From: Rubrimonas sp036735545
GTDB lineage: Bacteria; Pseudomonadota; Alphaproteobacteria; Rhodobacterales; Rhodobacteraceae
Direction of reading: 5' to 3'
DNA length: 64,000 nucleotides
NCBI GenBank assembly: GCA_036735545.1
Contig: DAINOD010000007.1
Span: 1 to 64,000, forward strand
The notes under the pieces were generated by a model. It did not search any database. It saw only the letters and a list, made by a program, of their open reading frames with translations, and was not told where the DNA came from. Shown here piece by piece: positions 16,986 to 25,460 of this stretch (position 1 is its first letter; every line of letters begins with the position of its first letter). The position numbers and the translations under genes were made by a program.

Positions 16986-18610
16986 GGCGTGGCCGCCGCC
17001 CGCGGCGCGAACGCGCTCGCAGCCGCCTCGACCCGCGGCGCCGCGGCGAGCAGCGCCCGGGTGTAGCCGGCCTGCGGGCGGTCGAACACCGCGTCGCGCG
17101 GCCCCTGCTCGATGATGCGGCCGTCCTGCATGACGATCACGCGGTCCGCGATCTGCTCGATGGCTGCGAGGTCATGCGAGATGAAGATGCAGGCGAAGCC
17201 GTAGTCCGCCTGCAGCGCCTTGAACAGCGACAGGATCTGCGCCTGGATCGTCATGTCGAGCGCCGACACCGGCTCGTCGGCCACCACGAAGCGCGGTCGG
17301 CGGACGATGGCCCGGGCGATCGCGACGCGCTGGCGCTGCCCGCCCGACAACTGGTGCGGGAAGCGGTCGGCGAAGTCGCCCAACCCAACGTCGGCCAGCG
17401 TCCTCGCCACCCGCTCCCGCCGCTCCGCCTCGCCCATCTCGGGGACGTGGCGCAGCGGCGCGCGGACGATGGCGCCGACGCGCATCCGGGGGTCGAGCGA
17501 GGAGTAGGGGTCCTGGAACACGAGCTGGCCCGCGAGGCGGTAGGCGCGTCGGGCGGGACCGGGCGCGCGCAGCACGTCGCGCCCCTCGAACCGCACCTCG
17601 CCCGAATGCGCCGGGATCAGGCGCAGGATCGCCCGGCCGAGCGTGGTCTTGCCGCAGCCCGAGCCGCCGACGACCGCGACGACCTCGCCGGGGTGGACGT
17701 CGAAGGTGACGCCGTCCACGGCCCGGTGCGGCCTGCGGCGGCGGAACAGCGACAGGCCGCCGGCATGGGTCACGACGAGATCGCGGACCGACAGCAGGGG
17801 CGCGCCGTCGCGCGGGGCCGGCGGCGTCGTCGCGCGCCGCGGCAGCGCCGCGACGAGCGCGCGGGTGTAGGGCTCGCGCGGCGCCGCCAGCAGCGTCCGG
17901 CTGTCGCCCTCCTCGACCAGCCTGCCCTTCTCCAGCACCAGCGCACGCTCGGCGTAGCGGGCGACGAGGCCGAGGTTGTGGGTGATGAGGATGACCGACG
18001 CGTCGCCCTCGCGCGCCAGCGCCATCATGAGGTCGAGCACCTCGCGCTGGGTCAGCGTGTCGAGCGCCGTGGTGGGCTCGTCGGCGATCAGCAGCCGCGG
18101 CTTCAGCAGCATCACCGAGGCGAGCATGATGCGCTGGCGCATCCCGCCCGAGAACTCGTGCGGGTAGGCCGCGAGCCTGCGCGCGGCGTCCGGTATGCCG
18201 ACCCGCTCCAGCATCGCCGCCGAGCGGGCCGCGATCTCGCGCGGGGGCAGCCTGAGGTGGAGGGCGAGGCCCTCCGCGATCTGGGCCCCGACGGTCATGG
18301 CGGGGTTGAGCGACGCCATGGGCTCCTGGAAGACCATCCCGATGCGCGGGCCGCGCAGCCGGCGGAAAGCGTCCTCGGGAATGTCGGCGACGTCGGCGCC
18401 CTCCAGGACGATGCGCCCCTGCGTGCGCCGCAGCCCCGGCGGCAACAGCCGCAGCAGCGCGCGGGCGGCCATGGTCTTGCCGGACCCCGACTCGCCCACG
18501 ATCGCAAGGCACGTCCGCGGCGCGACGGCGAACGACAGGTCCTCGACGATCGGCGGCCCCGCGTCCGTCTCGACCCGCAGGCCGTGGACGGCGAGAAGCG
18601 GCGCGCTCAT
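16982..18610 (-). CDS. Peptide-type ABC transporter, fused dual ATPase (DppD-DppF like)
   Basis: A 542-residue protein with two ATPase domains in one chain. The first has Walker A GESGSGKT (39-46), Q-loop FQEPMASLNP, signature FSGGMRQR and LLIADEPTTALD. The second has GGSGCGKTT (315-323), FQDPYSSLDP, LSGGQRQR (421-428) and VVADEPVSALD. The order matches DppD then DppF (or GsiA). It would power the two permeases encoded just upstream. The ATG at 18610 overlaps the permease stop codon (ATGA), and its own stop overlaps the GTG of the FAD oxidoreductase gene. Confidence 0.93.
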   Translation of the reverse strand: MSAPLLAVHGLRVETDAGPPIVEDLSFAVAPRTCLAIVGESGSGKTMAARALLRLLPPGLRRTQGRIVLEGADVADIPEDAFRRLRGPRIGMVFQEPMASLNPAMTVGAQIAEGLALHLRLPPREIAARSAAMLERVGIPDAARRLAAYPHEFSGGMRQRIMLASVMLLKPRLLIADEPTTALDTLTQREVLDLMMALAREGDASVILITHNLGLVARYAERALVLEKGRLVEEGDSRTLLAAPREPYTRALVAALPRRATTPPAPRDGAPLLSVRDLVVTHAGGLSLFRRRRPHRAVDGVTFDVHPGEVVAVVGGSGCGKTTLGRAILRLIPAHSGEVRFEGRDVLRAPGPARRAYRLAGQLVFQDPYSSLDPRMRVGAIVRAPLRHVPEMGEAERRERVARTLADVGLGDFADRFPHQLSGGQRQRVAIARAIVRRPRFVVADEPVSALDMTIQAQILSLFKALQADYGFACIFISHDLAAIEQIADRVIVMQDGRIIEQGPRDAVFDRPQAGYTRALLAAAPRVEAAASAFAPRAAATP

Positions 18611-19425
18611 CGCACCATCATCCGAGGGTCGAACCGGTCGCGCAGGGCGTCGCCGAGCAGGTTGACCCCGAGCAGCGTCAGCGCGATGCACAGGCCGGGC
18701 GCGAGGGAGAGCCAGAGCGCGCTCTCCATGTAGCTGCGCGCCGCGGACAGCATGTTGCCCCAGGTCGCCGCCGGAGGCGGCACCCCGAGGCCGAGAAAGC
18801 TGAGCGCGCTCTCCGACAGCACGGCCCAGCCGAACATGCTGGTCGCCAGCACCGCGATGGGCGCGAGGCAGTTGGGCAGGATGTGGCGGGCCATCGTGTA
18901 GGCCTCGCTGTCGCCGATCATGCGCGACGCCTCGACGAACTCCTTCTCGCGCAGCGACAGCACCTGGCCGCGCACCACGCGGACCACGGCGGGCGTGTAG
19001 GCGAGGCCCAGCGCGACGACGATGCTGATCTGCCCCGGCCCCATGACCACCATCAGCGCGAGCGCCAGCAGAATCCCCGGAAAGGCCAGCATCGCGTCGT
19101 TCACCACCATCGCGAGCCGGTCGGTCCAGCCGCGCAGGAAGCCCGTCAGCACGCCCACGACCGAGCCGACGACTATGGCGAAGGCGGTGACGCCGAGGGC
19201 GATGCGGAAGCTGACCGCGGCGCCGTCCATGATGCGGCTGAGCACGTCGCGGCCGAACTCGTCGGTGCCGAGCCAGAACCGCGCGGAGGGCGGCTGAAGG
19301 CGGCTGGTGATGTTGACCCCGGTCGGGTTGTGCGGCGTCCACAACGTCGCCAGCGCCGCGACCGCGCACATGGACAGGCTCAGCGCCAGCCCGATGGCGA
19401 GGTTCGCACGCCGTCGCCGGGTCAT
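18607..19425 (-). CDS. Peptide-type ABC transporter permease (DppC-like)
   Basis: A 272-residue inner-membrane permease with about six helices. The N-terminal part has the typical DppC pattern: one helix, then PHNPTGVNITSRLQPPS and WLGTDEFGRDVLSRIMDGA. The EAA loop that contacts the ATPase is EASRMIGDSEAYTMARHILPN. The C-terminus DALRDRFDPRM is the usual end of DppC proteins. It begins with an ATG inside the stop of the DppB-like gene (ATGA) and ends in the same way on the ATPase gene. It forms the translocation pore with the DppB-like protein. Confidence 0.93.
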   Translation of the reverse strand: MTRRRRANLAIGLALSLSMCAVAALATLWTPHNPTGVNITSRLQPPSARFWLGTDEFGRDVLSRIMDGAAVSFRIALGVTAFAIVVGSVVGVLTGFLRGWTDRLAMVVNDAMLAFPGILLALALMVVMGPGQISIVVALGLAYTPAVVRVVRGQVLSLREKEFVEASRMIGDSEAYTMARHILPNCLAPIAVLATSMFGWAVLSESALSFLGLGVPPPAATWGNMLSAARSYMESALWLSLAPGLCIALTLLGVNLLGDALRDRFDPRMMVR

Positions 19426-20366
19426 TCCGCCGAGACCCGCGGATCGAACAGCGGATAGAACAGGTCGACGACGAGGTTGACCATCACGTAGACGAAGGCC
19501 GTGAACAGCAGGCAGCCCTGCACGACGGGATAGTCGCGGGCGAAGACCGCATCGACGAGAAGGCGGCCGAGGCCGGGCAACGTGAACACCGTCTCCAGCA
19601 CCGCGATGCCGCCGAGAAGGTTGCCGAGGATCAGGCCGACCAGCGTCCAGGTCGGGGCCAGCGCGTTGGGCAGGACGTGCCGGGCGAGCACCCGCGCCTC
19701 GCTCAGGCCCTTGGCGCGGGCGTGGGTGACATACTCCAGCCGCAGCACCTCGATGGCGCTGGCGCGCGCCATCCGGGTGACGACCCCGCTCTCGTGCAGG
19801 GCGAGGGTGGCGATCGGGAGCGCGAGAAAGCTCATCGCGCGCCACGGGTCCTCGCCGATCGGCACGTAGCCCACGACCGGCAGCCAGCCGAGCGTCAGGC
19901 CGAACAGCAGCAGCAGCAGAAGGCCCATCCAGAAAGTCGGGATCGACAGGATCAGCGTCGTCGTCGCGACGATGGCGACGTCGAGCGCGCTGTCCTGCCG
20001 CCACGCCGCGATCACGCCGACCGTCACGCCGGCGACGGCGGCGAAGGCGACCGCCGCCAGCACCACGCTGGCGCTGACCTGGAACCGCTCCAGCACCATC
20101 GGCGCCACGGGCTGGCGGTTGGTGATCGAGACGCCGAGATCGCCCCGGAGCAGGTCGCCGAGCCACAGCAGGAACTGCGCGGGGATCGGCCGGTCGAGCC
20201 CGAGCGCGGCGCGGGCGGCCGCGATCTGCTCCGGCGAGCCGCCGTCCCCGAACATCAGCGTCACCGGGTCGCCGGGGATCATCCGCATCAGCGCGAACAC
20301 CATGACCGACACGATCAGCAGCGTCGGTATCGTCATGAGCAGACGCCGCACGACGTAGCCGATCAT
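19422..20366 (-). CDS. Peptide-type ABC transporter permease (DppB-like)
   Basis: A 314-residue inner-membrane permease. The start MIGYVVRRLLMTIPTLLIVS is the classical DppB opening, followed by MRMIPGDPVTLMFG and a ~60-residue periplasmic loop. The EAA loop is THARAKGLSEARVLARHVLPNAL. It ends in LFDPRVSAE. The ATG at 20366 is chosen because the membrane helix starts there; the frame continues upstream into the end of the substrate-binding protein gene without protein-like content. It is 26 bp downstream of that gene and overlaps the DppC-like gene by four bases. Confidence 0.93.
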   Translation of the reverse strand: MIGYVVRRLLMTIPTLLIVSVMVFALMRMIPGDPVTLMFGDGGSPEQIAAARAALGLDRPIPAQFLLWLGDLLRGDLGVSITNRQPVAPMVLERFQVSASVVLAAVAFAAVAGVTVGVIAAWRQDSALDVAIVATTTLILSIPTFWMGLLLLLLFGLTLGWLPVVGYVPIGEDPWRAMSFLALPIATLALHESGVVTRMARASAIEVLRLEYVTHARAKGLSEARVLARHVLPNALAPTWTLVGLILGNLLGGIAVLETVFTLPGLGRLLVDAVFARDYPVVQGCLLFTAFVYVMVNLVVDLFYPLFDPRVSAE

Positions 20367-20392
20367 GGCCGATCCCCCGCCGATCCCGGGCG

Positions 20393-21967
20393 TCAGTCGA
20401 GCGACACGCCCCAGAGCCTCGGCATCGACGCGGCCCAGGTCTGGTAGCCCTGGACGTTGCTGCGCCACGCGGCGATGTCGACGGAGTTCCACAGCGGGAT
20501 CATCGGCAGGTCCTCGTCGAACATCTCGTGCAGCCGGTCGAACAGTGCCTGCCGCTCGGCGCGGTCGCTGACGATCATGGACTGCGCGATCAGTTCGCGC
20601 GCCTCGGCGTTGTCCCAGACCTTGCGGGGCTCCGTCGCCTTGGGGCCGTTGATCATGTCGAAGCTCAGCGACGGGTCCAGCCTAGCGGAGAAGCTGAAGA
20701 ACATCGTCTGGTAGTTTCCCGCCCCGTAGAGGTCGAGCTGCGTCGCCCATTCGAGCGTCTCCAGCTCGATGTTCAGCCCGGCTTCCTGCGCCATCGCCTG
20801 CACGAAGACGGCCCCGTTGAACATCGACATGTAGCGCTGGGTCGTCACCATCCTGATCGGCCGACCGTCGTAGCCGGCCTCGGCCAGCAGCGCCCGCGCC
20901 GCCTCGAGGTCGCGCGCCACCGGCGCGCGCTGCACCGGCCCGGAGTAGGGGCTGGCGAGCGGCACGGGCGAGTGGACCGGCTCGACGAGACCGAAGGTCA
21001 GCGCCTCGACCAGCGCCTCGCGGTCGATGGCCAGCGACAGCGCGCGACGGATGCGCACGTCCGACAGAACCGGGTCCAGCACCTGGAAGAGGATGCCGTT
21101 GAGCTCCATCGTGGGGTGCGTGCCGATGACGATGTCGCTTCGCCCCCTCGCCTCCTCGAGATCGCGGGCGGCGAAGTCCGGGCGCACGTCGATCGAGCCC
21201 GAGTAGAGCGCAGCCTTCGCGGAGGCGGATTCCGGGATCACCGTGAAGATCACCTTCTCCGCGAGGGCCTGCTTGCCGCCCGTCAGGCCGTCGCGCGGAC
21301 CCGGCAGCGAGGCGTAGGCGTCGAAGCGCGCCAGCTCCACCGACTGGCCGCTGCGCCACTCGCCCCATGCGTAGGGGCCGGTGCCGACGGGCGCGGCCCA
21401 TGCGCCGTCCGCGCCCAGGCTGTCGCGGTGGTAGATCGCCGACCCGCCGCAGTCGGTGCGGGCCATCTGGCCGAGAAACAGCGCGCTCGGCCTCTCGATG
21501 GTGATGACGAAGGTCAGCGGGTCGGGCGCTGTCATGTCCACGATCTTCGCCGCGCCGCTGCCGTCGAAGGCCGGCAGGCAGCGCCACTGCGTCGCGGGGT
21601 CCATGTAGCGCGTCCAGGCGAACAGCACGTCGTCCGCGCTCAACGGCGCGCCGTTGTGGAAGGTCACGCCCTCGCGGAGCCGGAACGTGTAGGTGACGCC
21701 GTCGTCGGAAAGCTCGACCGACTCCGCGAGCATCGGGCCGACGCTGAGGTCCTCGCGGTAGGCCACCAGCCCCTCGAGCATGTGCATCGTGATGGTGTCG
21801 GAGTTCAGGTCGCGGTTCACGCCGGGATCCGTGCCGCGCAGGTCCGAATTGATCATCACCCGGATCGCGCCGCCGCCGGGGCCGGCCTGCGCCAGCGCAA
21901 GCCCCGGAACGAGCGTCAGGCCGAGCGCAGCGGCGCGGCCCGTGTGCAGGACGAATGAACGAGGCAT
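20393..21967 (-). CDS. Peptide-type ABC transporter substrate-binding protein (SBP family 5)
   Basis: A 524-residue periplasmic protein with a signal peptide (MPRSFVLHTGR, then ALGLTLVPGLALAQA). It shows family-5 patterns: NSDTITMHMLEGLVAY, FRLREGVTFHNGAPLSADDVLFAWTR, and IRRALSLAIDREALVEAL. Such proteins capture peptides, opines, glutathione or other amino compounds for the DppBCDF-type permease. The ATG at 21967 is chosen because AAAGGAG lies 8 bases upstream; a TTG six codons earlier overlaps that site. Substrate is unknown; the flanking C45 enzyme and FAD oxidase suggest an N-acylated or N-alkylated amino compound. Confidence 0.92.
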   Translation of the reverse strand: MPRSFVLHTGRAAALGLTLVPGLALAQAGPGGGAIRVMINSDLRGTDPGVNRDLNSDTITMHMLEGLVAYREDLSVGPMLAESVELSDDGVTYTFRLREGVTFHNGAPLSADDVLFAWTRYMDPATQWRCLPAFDGSGAAKIVDMTAPDPLTFVITIERPSALFLGQMARTDCGGSAIYHRDSLGADGAWAAPVGTGPYAWGEWRSGQSVELARFDAYASLPGPRDGLTGGKQALAEKVIFTVIPESASAKAALYSGSIDVRPDFAARDLEEARGRSDIVIGTHPTMELNGILFQVLDPVLSDVRIRRALSLAIDREALVEALTFGLVEPVHSPVPLASPYSGPVQRAPVARDLEAARALLAEAGYDGRPIRMVTTQRYMSMFNGAVFVQAMAQEAGLNIELETLEWATQLDLYGAGNYQTMFFSFSARLDPSLSFDMINGPKATEPRKVWDNAEARELIAQSMIVSDRAERQALFDRLHEMFDEDLPMIPLWNSVDIAAWRSNVQGYQTWAASMPRLWGVSLD

Positions 21968-22035
21968 CGGCGCGCTCCTTTTCAACTGAGCCTACGAGGG
22001 GTGCGGACTGGCGCCGCAAGGGTGCGGACGCGGCT

Positions 22036-23169
22036 TCATGCGCCGACCCGGTGAACCGCGGCGACGGGCGTCGAGAGACCGTAGTCCCGGAAGTCGCGGT
22101 TGAGCGCCGGCAGGGGCGCAATCGACATCGCGCCAGCCGCCGGCTCCATGACGATCATGGCGACCGTGGCGCTGAGGTTGTCGCCGCGGGACGGCCGAGG
22201 CGGCCGGCAGACCGAGAACGGGGTCTGGAAATCGTCGAACAGCGCCGCGCGGACGTCGGCCGGCGTGATCCGGCCGAGGCGGGGCGTCAACAGGCTGCGC
22301 ACGCGCAGGTCGCGATAGAGGCTGTCGGGCACCGAGGCGACGCCCGTGTCGCGCAGCTTCGACAGCGCCACCGGGCTGATCCAGTGGTTCGCGTGCACCA
22401 GCAGCCCGTCGCGCTGCTCGACGACGAAGGTCTCGTCGGGGGCGCACTCGAAGTTGAAGACCAGCCCCTCCGCATGGCTGAGCACCATGTTGTTCGAGGC
22501 CGATTTTGGCGTGGCGTGGATCGCCCGGATCGCGCCGGCGAGCGTGTGCTGTTCGAGCGCCTTGCGCCGGATCAGCGCCAGCGGCACGCCGAGCCTGCCA
22601 TAATCGCGGTCGGACTCGAGGTAGTTCGCCGTGATCGCGAGCCCCGCAGCGTTGAGGCCGGAGCGCGCCAGCCCCCCGGCCTCGGTGAAGGTCAGCAGGT
22701 CCGGCTTGCCCTTCTGGCGCACGTGCAGCACGACGCCGGTCTCCGCGCACTCCGCCTTCCAGTCCCAGTTCTGCGCATGGATCAGCATGCCGCCCGCGGT
22801 CGCCTCGGGCAGCGCGACGACGCTGGTGCAGGCGTCCGGGTCGGGATCTTCGACATGGCCGACCGTGCGCTCGGCCAGTTTCAGGACCTCGGTCCGGGCG
22901 TTCAGGAGGGCGACGGTGGCGAACGGCGCCTCGGCCCCCTTCGCGATCCAGCGCATCTCCTCGACATAGCCGGCGTCGAACGCCTGCATTCCCGGCGTCA
23001 GCTGCGCGACCAGCGCCTCGACCTTCGCCAGATCGAACCCGAGCGCGGCGAGCTGGGCGTGGTAGTGCGCCGCGCCGCGCGACAGCCGCTCGCCGGCGAG
23101 CCGGCCGTAGCGCAGGCCCCGGTCGCGCGCGTCGCCTTCGAGTTCGATCAGCGGAAAATGCTCGACCAT
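22036..23169 (-). CDS. C45 family autoproteolytic acyltransferase/peptidase
   Basis: A 377-residue enzyme of the acyl-CoA:6-aminopenicillanic acid acyltransferase (peptidase C45) family of N-terminal nucleophile hydrolases. Cleavage before Cys114 (DPDACTSVVAL) would expose the nucleophile. The following HAQNWDWKAEC, TEAGGLARSGLNAAGLAI and ANHW segments are family marks. No signal peptide is seen, so it should be cytoplasmic. It is the first gene of a minus-strand operon with a peptide-type ABC transporter and FAD oxidoreductase; it may hydrolyse the amide bond of the imported substrate. Its promoter region is shared with the divergent GntR-type regulator. Confidence 0.85.
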   Translation of the reverse strand: MVEHFPLIELEGDARDRGLRYGRLAGERLSRGAAHYHAQLAALGFDLAKVEALVAQLTPGMQAFDAGYVEEMRWIAKGAEAPFATVALLNARTEVLKLAERTVGHVEDPDPDACTSVVALPEATAGGMLIHAQNWDWKAECAETGVVLHVRQKGKPDLLTFTEAGGLARSGLNAAGLAITANYLESDRDYGRLGVPLALIRRKALEQHTLAGAIRAIHATPKSASNNMVLSHAEGLVFNFECAPDETFVVEQRDGLLVHANHWISPVALSKLRDTGVASVPDSLYRDLRVRSLLTPRLGRITPADVRAALFDDFQTPFSVCRPPRPSRGDNLSATVAMIVMEPAAGAMSIAPLPALNRDFRDYGLSTPVAAVHRVGA

Positions 23170-23187
23170 GGGCTGTTCCTCGTTGCG

Positions 23188-23216
23188 TGTTCAGCACAGT
23201 CGGTATTTTGTGAACA
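23188..23216. promoter_or_regulatory. Inverted repeat in divergent promoter, candidate GntR operator
   Basis: TGTTCA (23188-23193) and TGAACA (23211-23216) are perfect inverted arms 17 bases apart, in the 74-bp gap between the C45 gene (minus) and the regulator gene (plus). The stretch between is AT-rich (GGTATTTTG). The position suits a site for the adjacent regulator controlling both directions. Confidence 0.4.
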
Positions 23217-23243
23217 TGCAAGACATTTCTGGAGTCATCAACG

Positions 23244-24158
23244 GTGAGCGCCGGGATCGCATCGAAGGGCCTCGACGGGGCGGGGGCGCGTCGCCCGCGC
23301 AGTCCGCTGCACCGCGCCCTTGCGGCGCGCCTGACGCGGCTGTTCCGCGAGCAGGGCCTCGCCGTGGGAGACCGCCTGACCGAACACGCGCTGGCGCGCG
23401 CGCTGGGCGTGTCGCGTACGCCCGTGCGCGCGGCGCTGCGCCACCTCGCCGACAGCGGCGTCGTCGCCCGCACGGCGCGCGGGCATGTCCTCGCGCGGCT
23501 GCCCGAGGCGGCGCAGGCCGAGGCGGACGCGATCGAGAAACCGGCGGAGGAGGCGCTGCTCGTCGCCATCGCGTCGGCGCGGGTGACGGGCGCGCTGGCC
23601 GACGCCGTATCCGAGGCGGACCTGATGCGGCGCTTCGGGGTTTCGCGCGCGGAGGTGCGGCGGGTTCTCGCGACCATGGGCGAAGCGGGCGTCATCGCGC
23701 GAAAACCGGGCTACGGATGGCATTTCGAGCCAATGCTGACCGATCCTGCGGCCCAGGCCGAGAGCTATCGCCTCCGCCTGCTGCTGGAGCCGGCTGCGAT
23801 CCTCGAGGAGGGCTTCGCGCTCGATCCGCGCTGGGCGGAGGCGATGCGCCGCCGCCATCAGAACGCGCTCGCGACGCCATGGGGCGCCACGTCGAGCGTC
23901 GGCTTCTTCGAGATGAACGCCGCATTCCACGAAGGGATCGCGCGGGCGTCGGGCAATCGCTTTATCCATGGCGCGATCGTCCAGCAGAGCCGCGTCCGCC
24001 GGTTCCAGAACTACCACTGGACGCTGGGCGAGGCGCGCGTGGAGGCCAACTGCCGCCAGCACCTTGAGATTCTCGACAGGCTGGAGGCCGGGGACCGGGA
24101 GGTCGCGAGCCTGCTGCTGCGCCGGCATATCGACCAGGCGAGAACGCTGGAGGACTGA
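23244..24158 (+). CDS. GntR-family transcriptional regulator with two winged-helix regions
   Basis: A 304-residue regulator. An N-terminal winged helix (residues ~20-85) has DRLTEHALARALGVSRTPVRAALRHL, the GntR pattern. A second, similar segment follows at ~125-160 (LMRRFGVSRAEVRRVLATM), then an all-helical FCD-like ligand domain with FFEMNAAFHEGI and QHLEILDRLEAGD. The start is GTG at 23244 with GGAG 10 bases upstream. Two helix-turn-helix units in one chain occur in a subset of this family. It is divergent from the C45/ABC operon and so is its likely local regulator. Confidence 0.87.
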   Translation: MSAGIASKGLDGAGARRPRSPLHRALAARLTRLFREQGLAVGDRLTEHALARALGVSRTPVRAALRHLADSGVVARTARGHVLARLPEAAQAEADAIEKPAEEALLVAIASARVTGALADAVSEADLMRRFGVSRAEVRRVLATMGEAGVIARKPGYGWHFEPMLTDPAAQAESYRLRLLLEPAAILEEGFALDPRWAEAMRRRHQNALATPWGATSSVGFFEMNAAFHEGIARASGNRFIHGAIVQQSRVRRFQNYHWTLGEARVEANCRQHLEILDRLEAGDREVASLLLRRHIDQARTLED

Positions 24159-24242
24159 CTGGCGGCCAGATGTCTTTTGTGAGCTGATGAACCGGCAGGC
24201 GACCGGATCGCCCGCAATCGCGTCCCGTCAGGAAAGAGCGCC

Positions 24243-24569
24243 ATGTCCGCCGTCGTCCGAATCCGCCCCGAGGATTGCCCCACGCCCGCGGAGGGGCGGA
24301 AAACCGCAGCCCGCCAGTCCTATGTCGATCCGACCGGCGCGCTGACGGCCGGGATCTGGCGGTCGGCGCCCGACAGGCTGGATGTCTCCTATCAGCGCGA
24401 CGAGTTCTGCCTGATCCTCGAGGGCGAGGTCCGCCTGACCGGCGAGGATGGAGCGACGGAGGTGTTTCGCGCGGGCGACGCATTCCTCGTGCCGGCGGGG
24501 TTCCGGGGCGTGTGGGAGATGCCCGTCGCCGTCAGCAAGTATTACGTCCTGCATGACCCTTCCAGGTAG
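24243..24569 (+). CDS. Cupin-domain protein (EutQ/cupin_3 type)
   Basis: A 108-residue single-domain cupin. It has the beta-barrel pattern TAGIWRSAPDRLDVSY, DEFCLILEGEVRLT and GDAFLVPAGFRGVWEM, typical of the cupin_3 group that is often found with amino-acid or amine catabolism genes. Metal-binding histidines of classical cupins are missing, so a binding or sensing role is possible. AGGAAAG precedes the ATG. It lies 84 bp after the GntR-type regulator in the same direction and could be its partner or part of the same pathway. Confidence 0.8.
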   Translation: MSAVVRIRPEDCPTPAEGRKTAARQSYVDPTGALTAGIWRSAPDRLDVSYQRDEFCLILEGEVRLTGEDGATEVFRAGDAFLVPAGFRGVWEMPVAVSKYYVLHDPSR

Positions 24570-24838
24570 GAGGGCGGGCGCATCCGCGGCCTGCCTCGGG
24601 CTCCAGCAGCCCGCATCCATGAACTCCGACACGTCGTCGAGCAGCGCGCCCGGTTCAGTCGCGGTGACGGCTTCGTTGACGTCGGGTCGCTTGCCGGCCG
24701 TTTGCCGGCCCATGGCGGCCCTTGGCGGCCGATTGGGAACACGAGACCGTCGCCTCGAGGCGGCAGCGCGTGAACTCGCCCCCGCGTTCGACCCGGCGGA
24801 GGTGGCGCTCAAGTCCTGCGACGCCTGCGACTGGCCAC
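24570..24838. other. Intergenic gap between convergent genes, with 10-bp phased repeats
   Basis: This 269-bp gap separates the cupin gene and the opposing Crp/Fnr gene. At 24691-24730 four imperfect 10-base units follow each other (TTGCCGGCCG, TTTGCCGGCC, CATGGCGGCC, CTTGGCGGCC). No gene or clear terminator is seen in the rest. Confidence 0.5.
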
Positions 24839-25402
24839 CTAGCGTCGGGGCCCACCGCGCTGGTGACGCCCGCGGCGGCGCGCAAGTTCGCGATACAACG
24901 CCTCGCGTGAGACGCCCAGTTCGGACGCGAGATCCTGCCAGGTCCCCTTCGGTGGCAGCGACTCGCCTTCGCCCAGCCACGCATCCAGCCGCTCGGCTAC
25001 GGTTCTGAGAGTGCGGAGTTCGGCCCTCAGCCGCGCCGCCTGAACGGCGTGGGCCAGATGCGCAGCCCATGCTTGCGCCAGTCGGGGCTCTTCCGCCAAC
25101 CGAGCGACGAAATGGGCCACCGGCACGGCGCGCAGCATCGCAGGCGCGACCGCCCGCGCGCCGCAGTGGTAGGCGGCCGCATAGGCCGACGCCTCGGCCA
25201 GAACCTGCCCGGCCCGCGCCCGCTGGAGCGTCACGGGCGCACCGCTCCCCGTCACCCGCGACAGCTCCACCGTCCCCCCGGTGACGAGGTACATCTCGCG
25301 CACGGCGTCACCGGCGTGGAAGAGCCATGCGCCACGGTCAAGCGGGCGCGGCTCTGGACCCTCGAAAAGGCAGGTTATCTCCGGCGACATGATCGAGATC
25401 AT
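24839..25402 (-). CDS. Crp/Fnr-family transcriptional regulator
   Basis: A 187-residue regulator, slightly shorter than the usual 220-240. The N-terminal half is a cyclic-nucleotide-binding-like barrel (DRGAWLFHAGDAVREMYLVTGGTVEL and RARAGQVLAEASAYAAAYH). A dimer helix follows and a C-terminal winged helix with GTWQDLASELGVSREALYRELARR, whose R-E-x3-R matches the DNA-reading helix of CRP. There is no N-terminal Cys cluster, so it is not a true oxygen-sensing Fnr. Two starts are possible, 25402 and 25390 (MSPEIT); they flank an FNR-like palindrome. It is divergent from a periplasmic protein gene. Confidence 0.85.
   Translation of the reverse strand: MISIMSPEITCLFEGPEPRPLDRGAWLFHAGDAVREMYLVTGGTVELSRVTGSGAPVTLQRARAGQVLAEASAYAAAYHCGARAVAPAMLRAVPVAHFVARLAEEPRLAQAWAAHLAHAVQAARLRAELRTLRTVAERLDAWLGEGESLPPKGTWQDLASELGVSREALYRELARRRGRHQRGGPRR
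25389..25402. promoter_or_regulatory. FNR/CRP-like palindrome over the regulator's start
   Basis: ATGATCGAGATCAT is a perfect palindrome apart from the central pair. It agrees with the FNR/DNR box TTGAT-N4-ATCAA at 8 of 10 defined bases. It overlaps the first codons of the Crp/Fnr gene and lies 58 bases upstream of the divergent periplasmic gene. Its place fits repression of the regulator's own gene and possible activation of the other. Confidence 0.45.
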
Positions 25403-25460
25403 ATCCCGGCTCGCGCTGGCGTGTCATGCGGGCGCAAGGATGGTTGGAGACCACTGGCCC

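Noticed and set aside
24542..24742. A minus-strand open frame between the cupin and Crp/Fnr genes
   Set aside because: It overlaps the end of the cupin gene, is Arg/Ser/Pro-rich and has no ribosome site.
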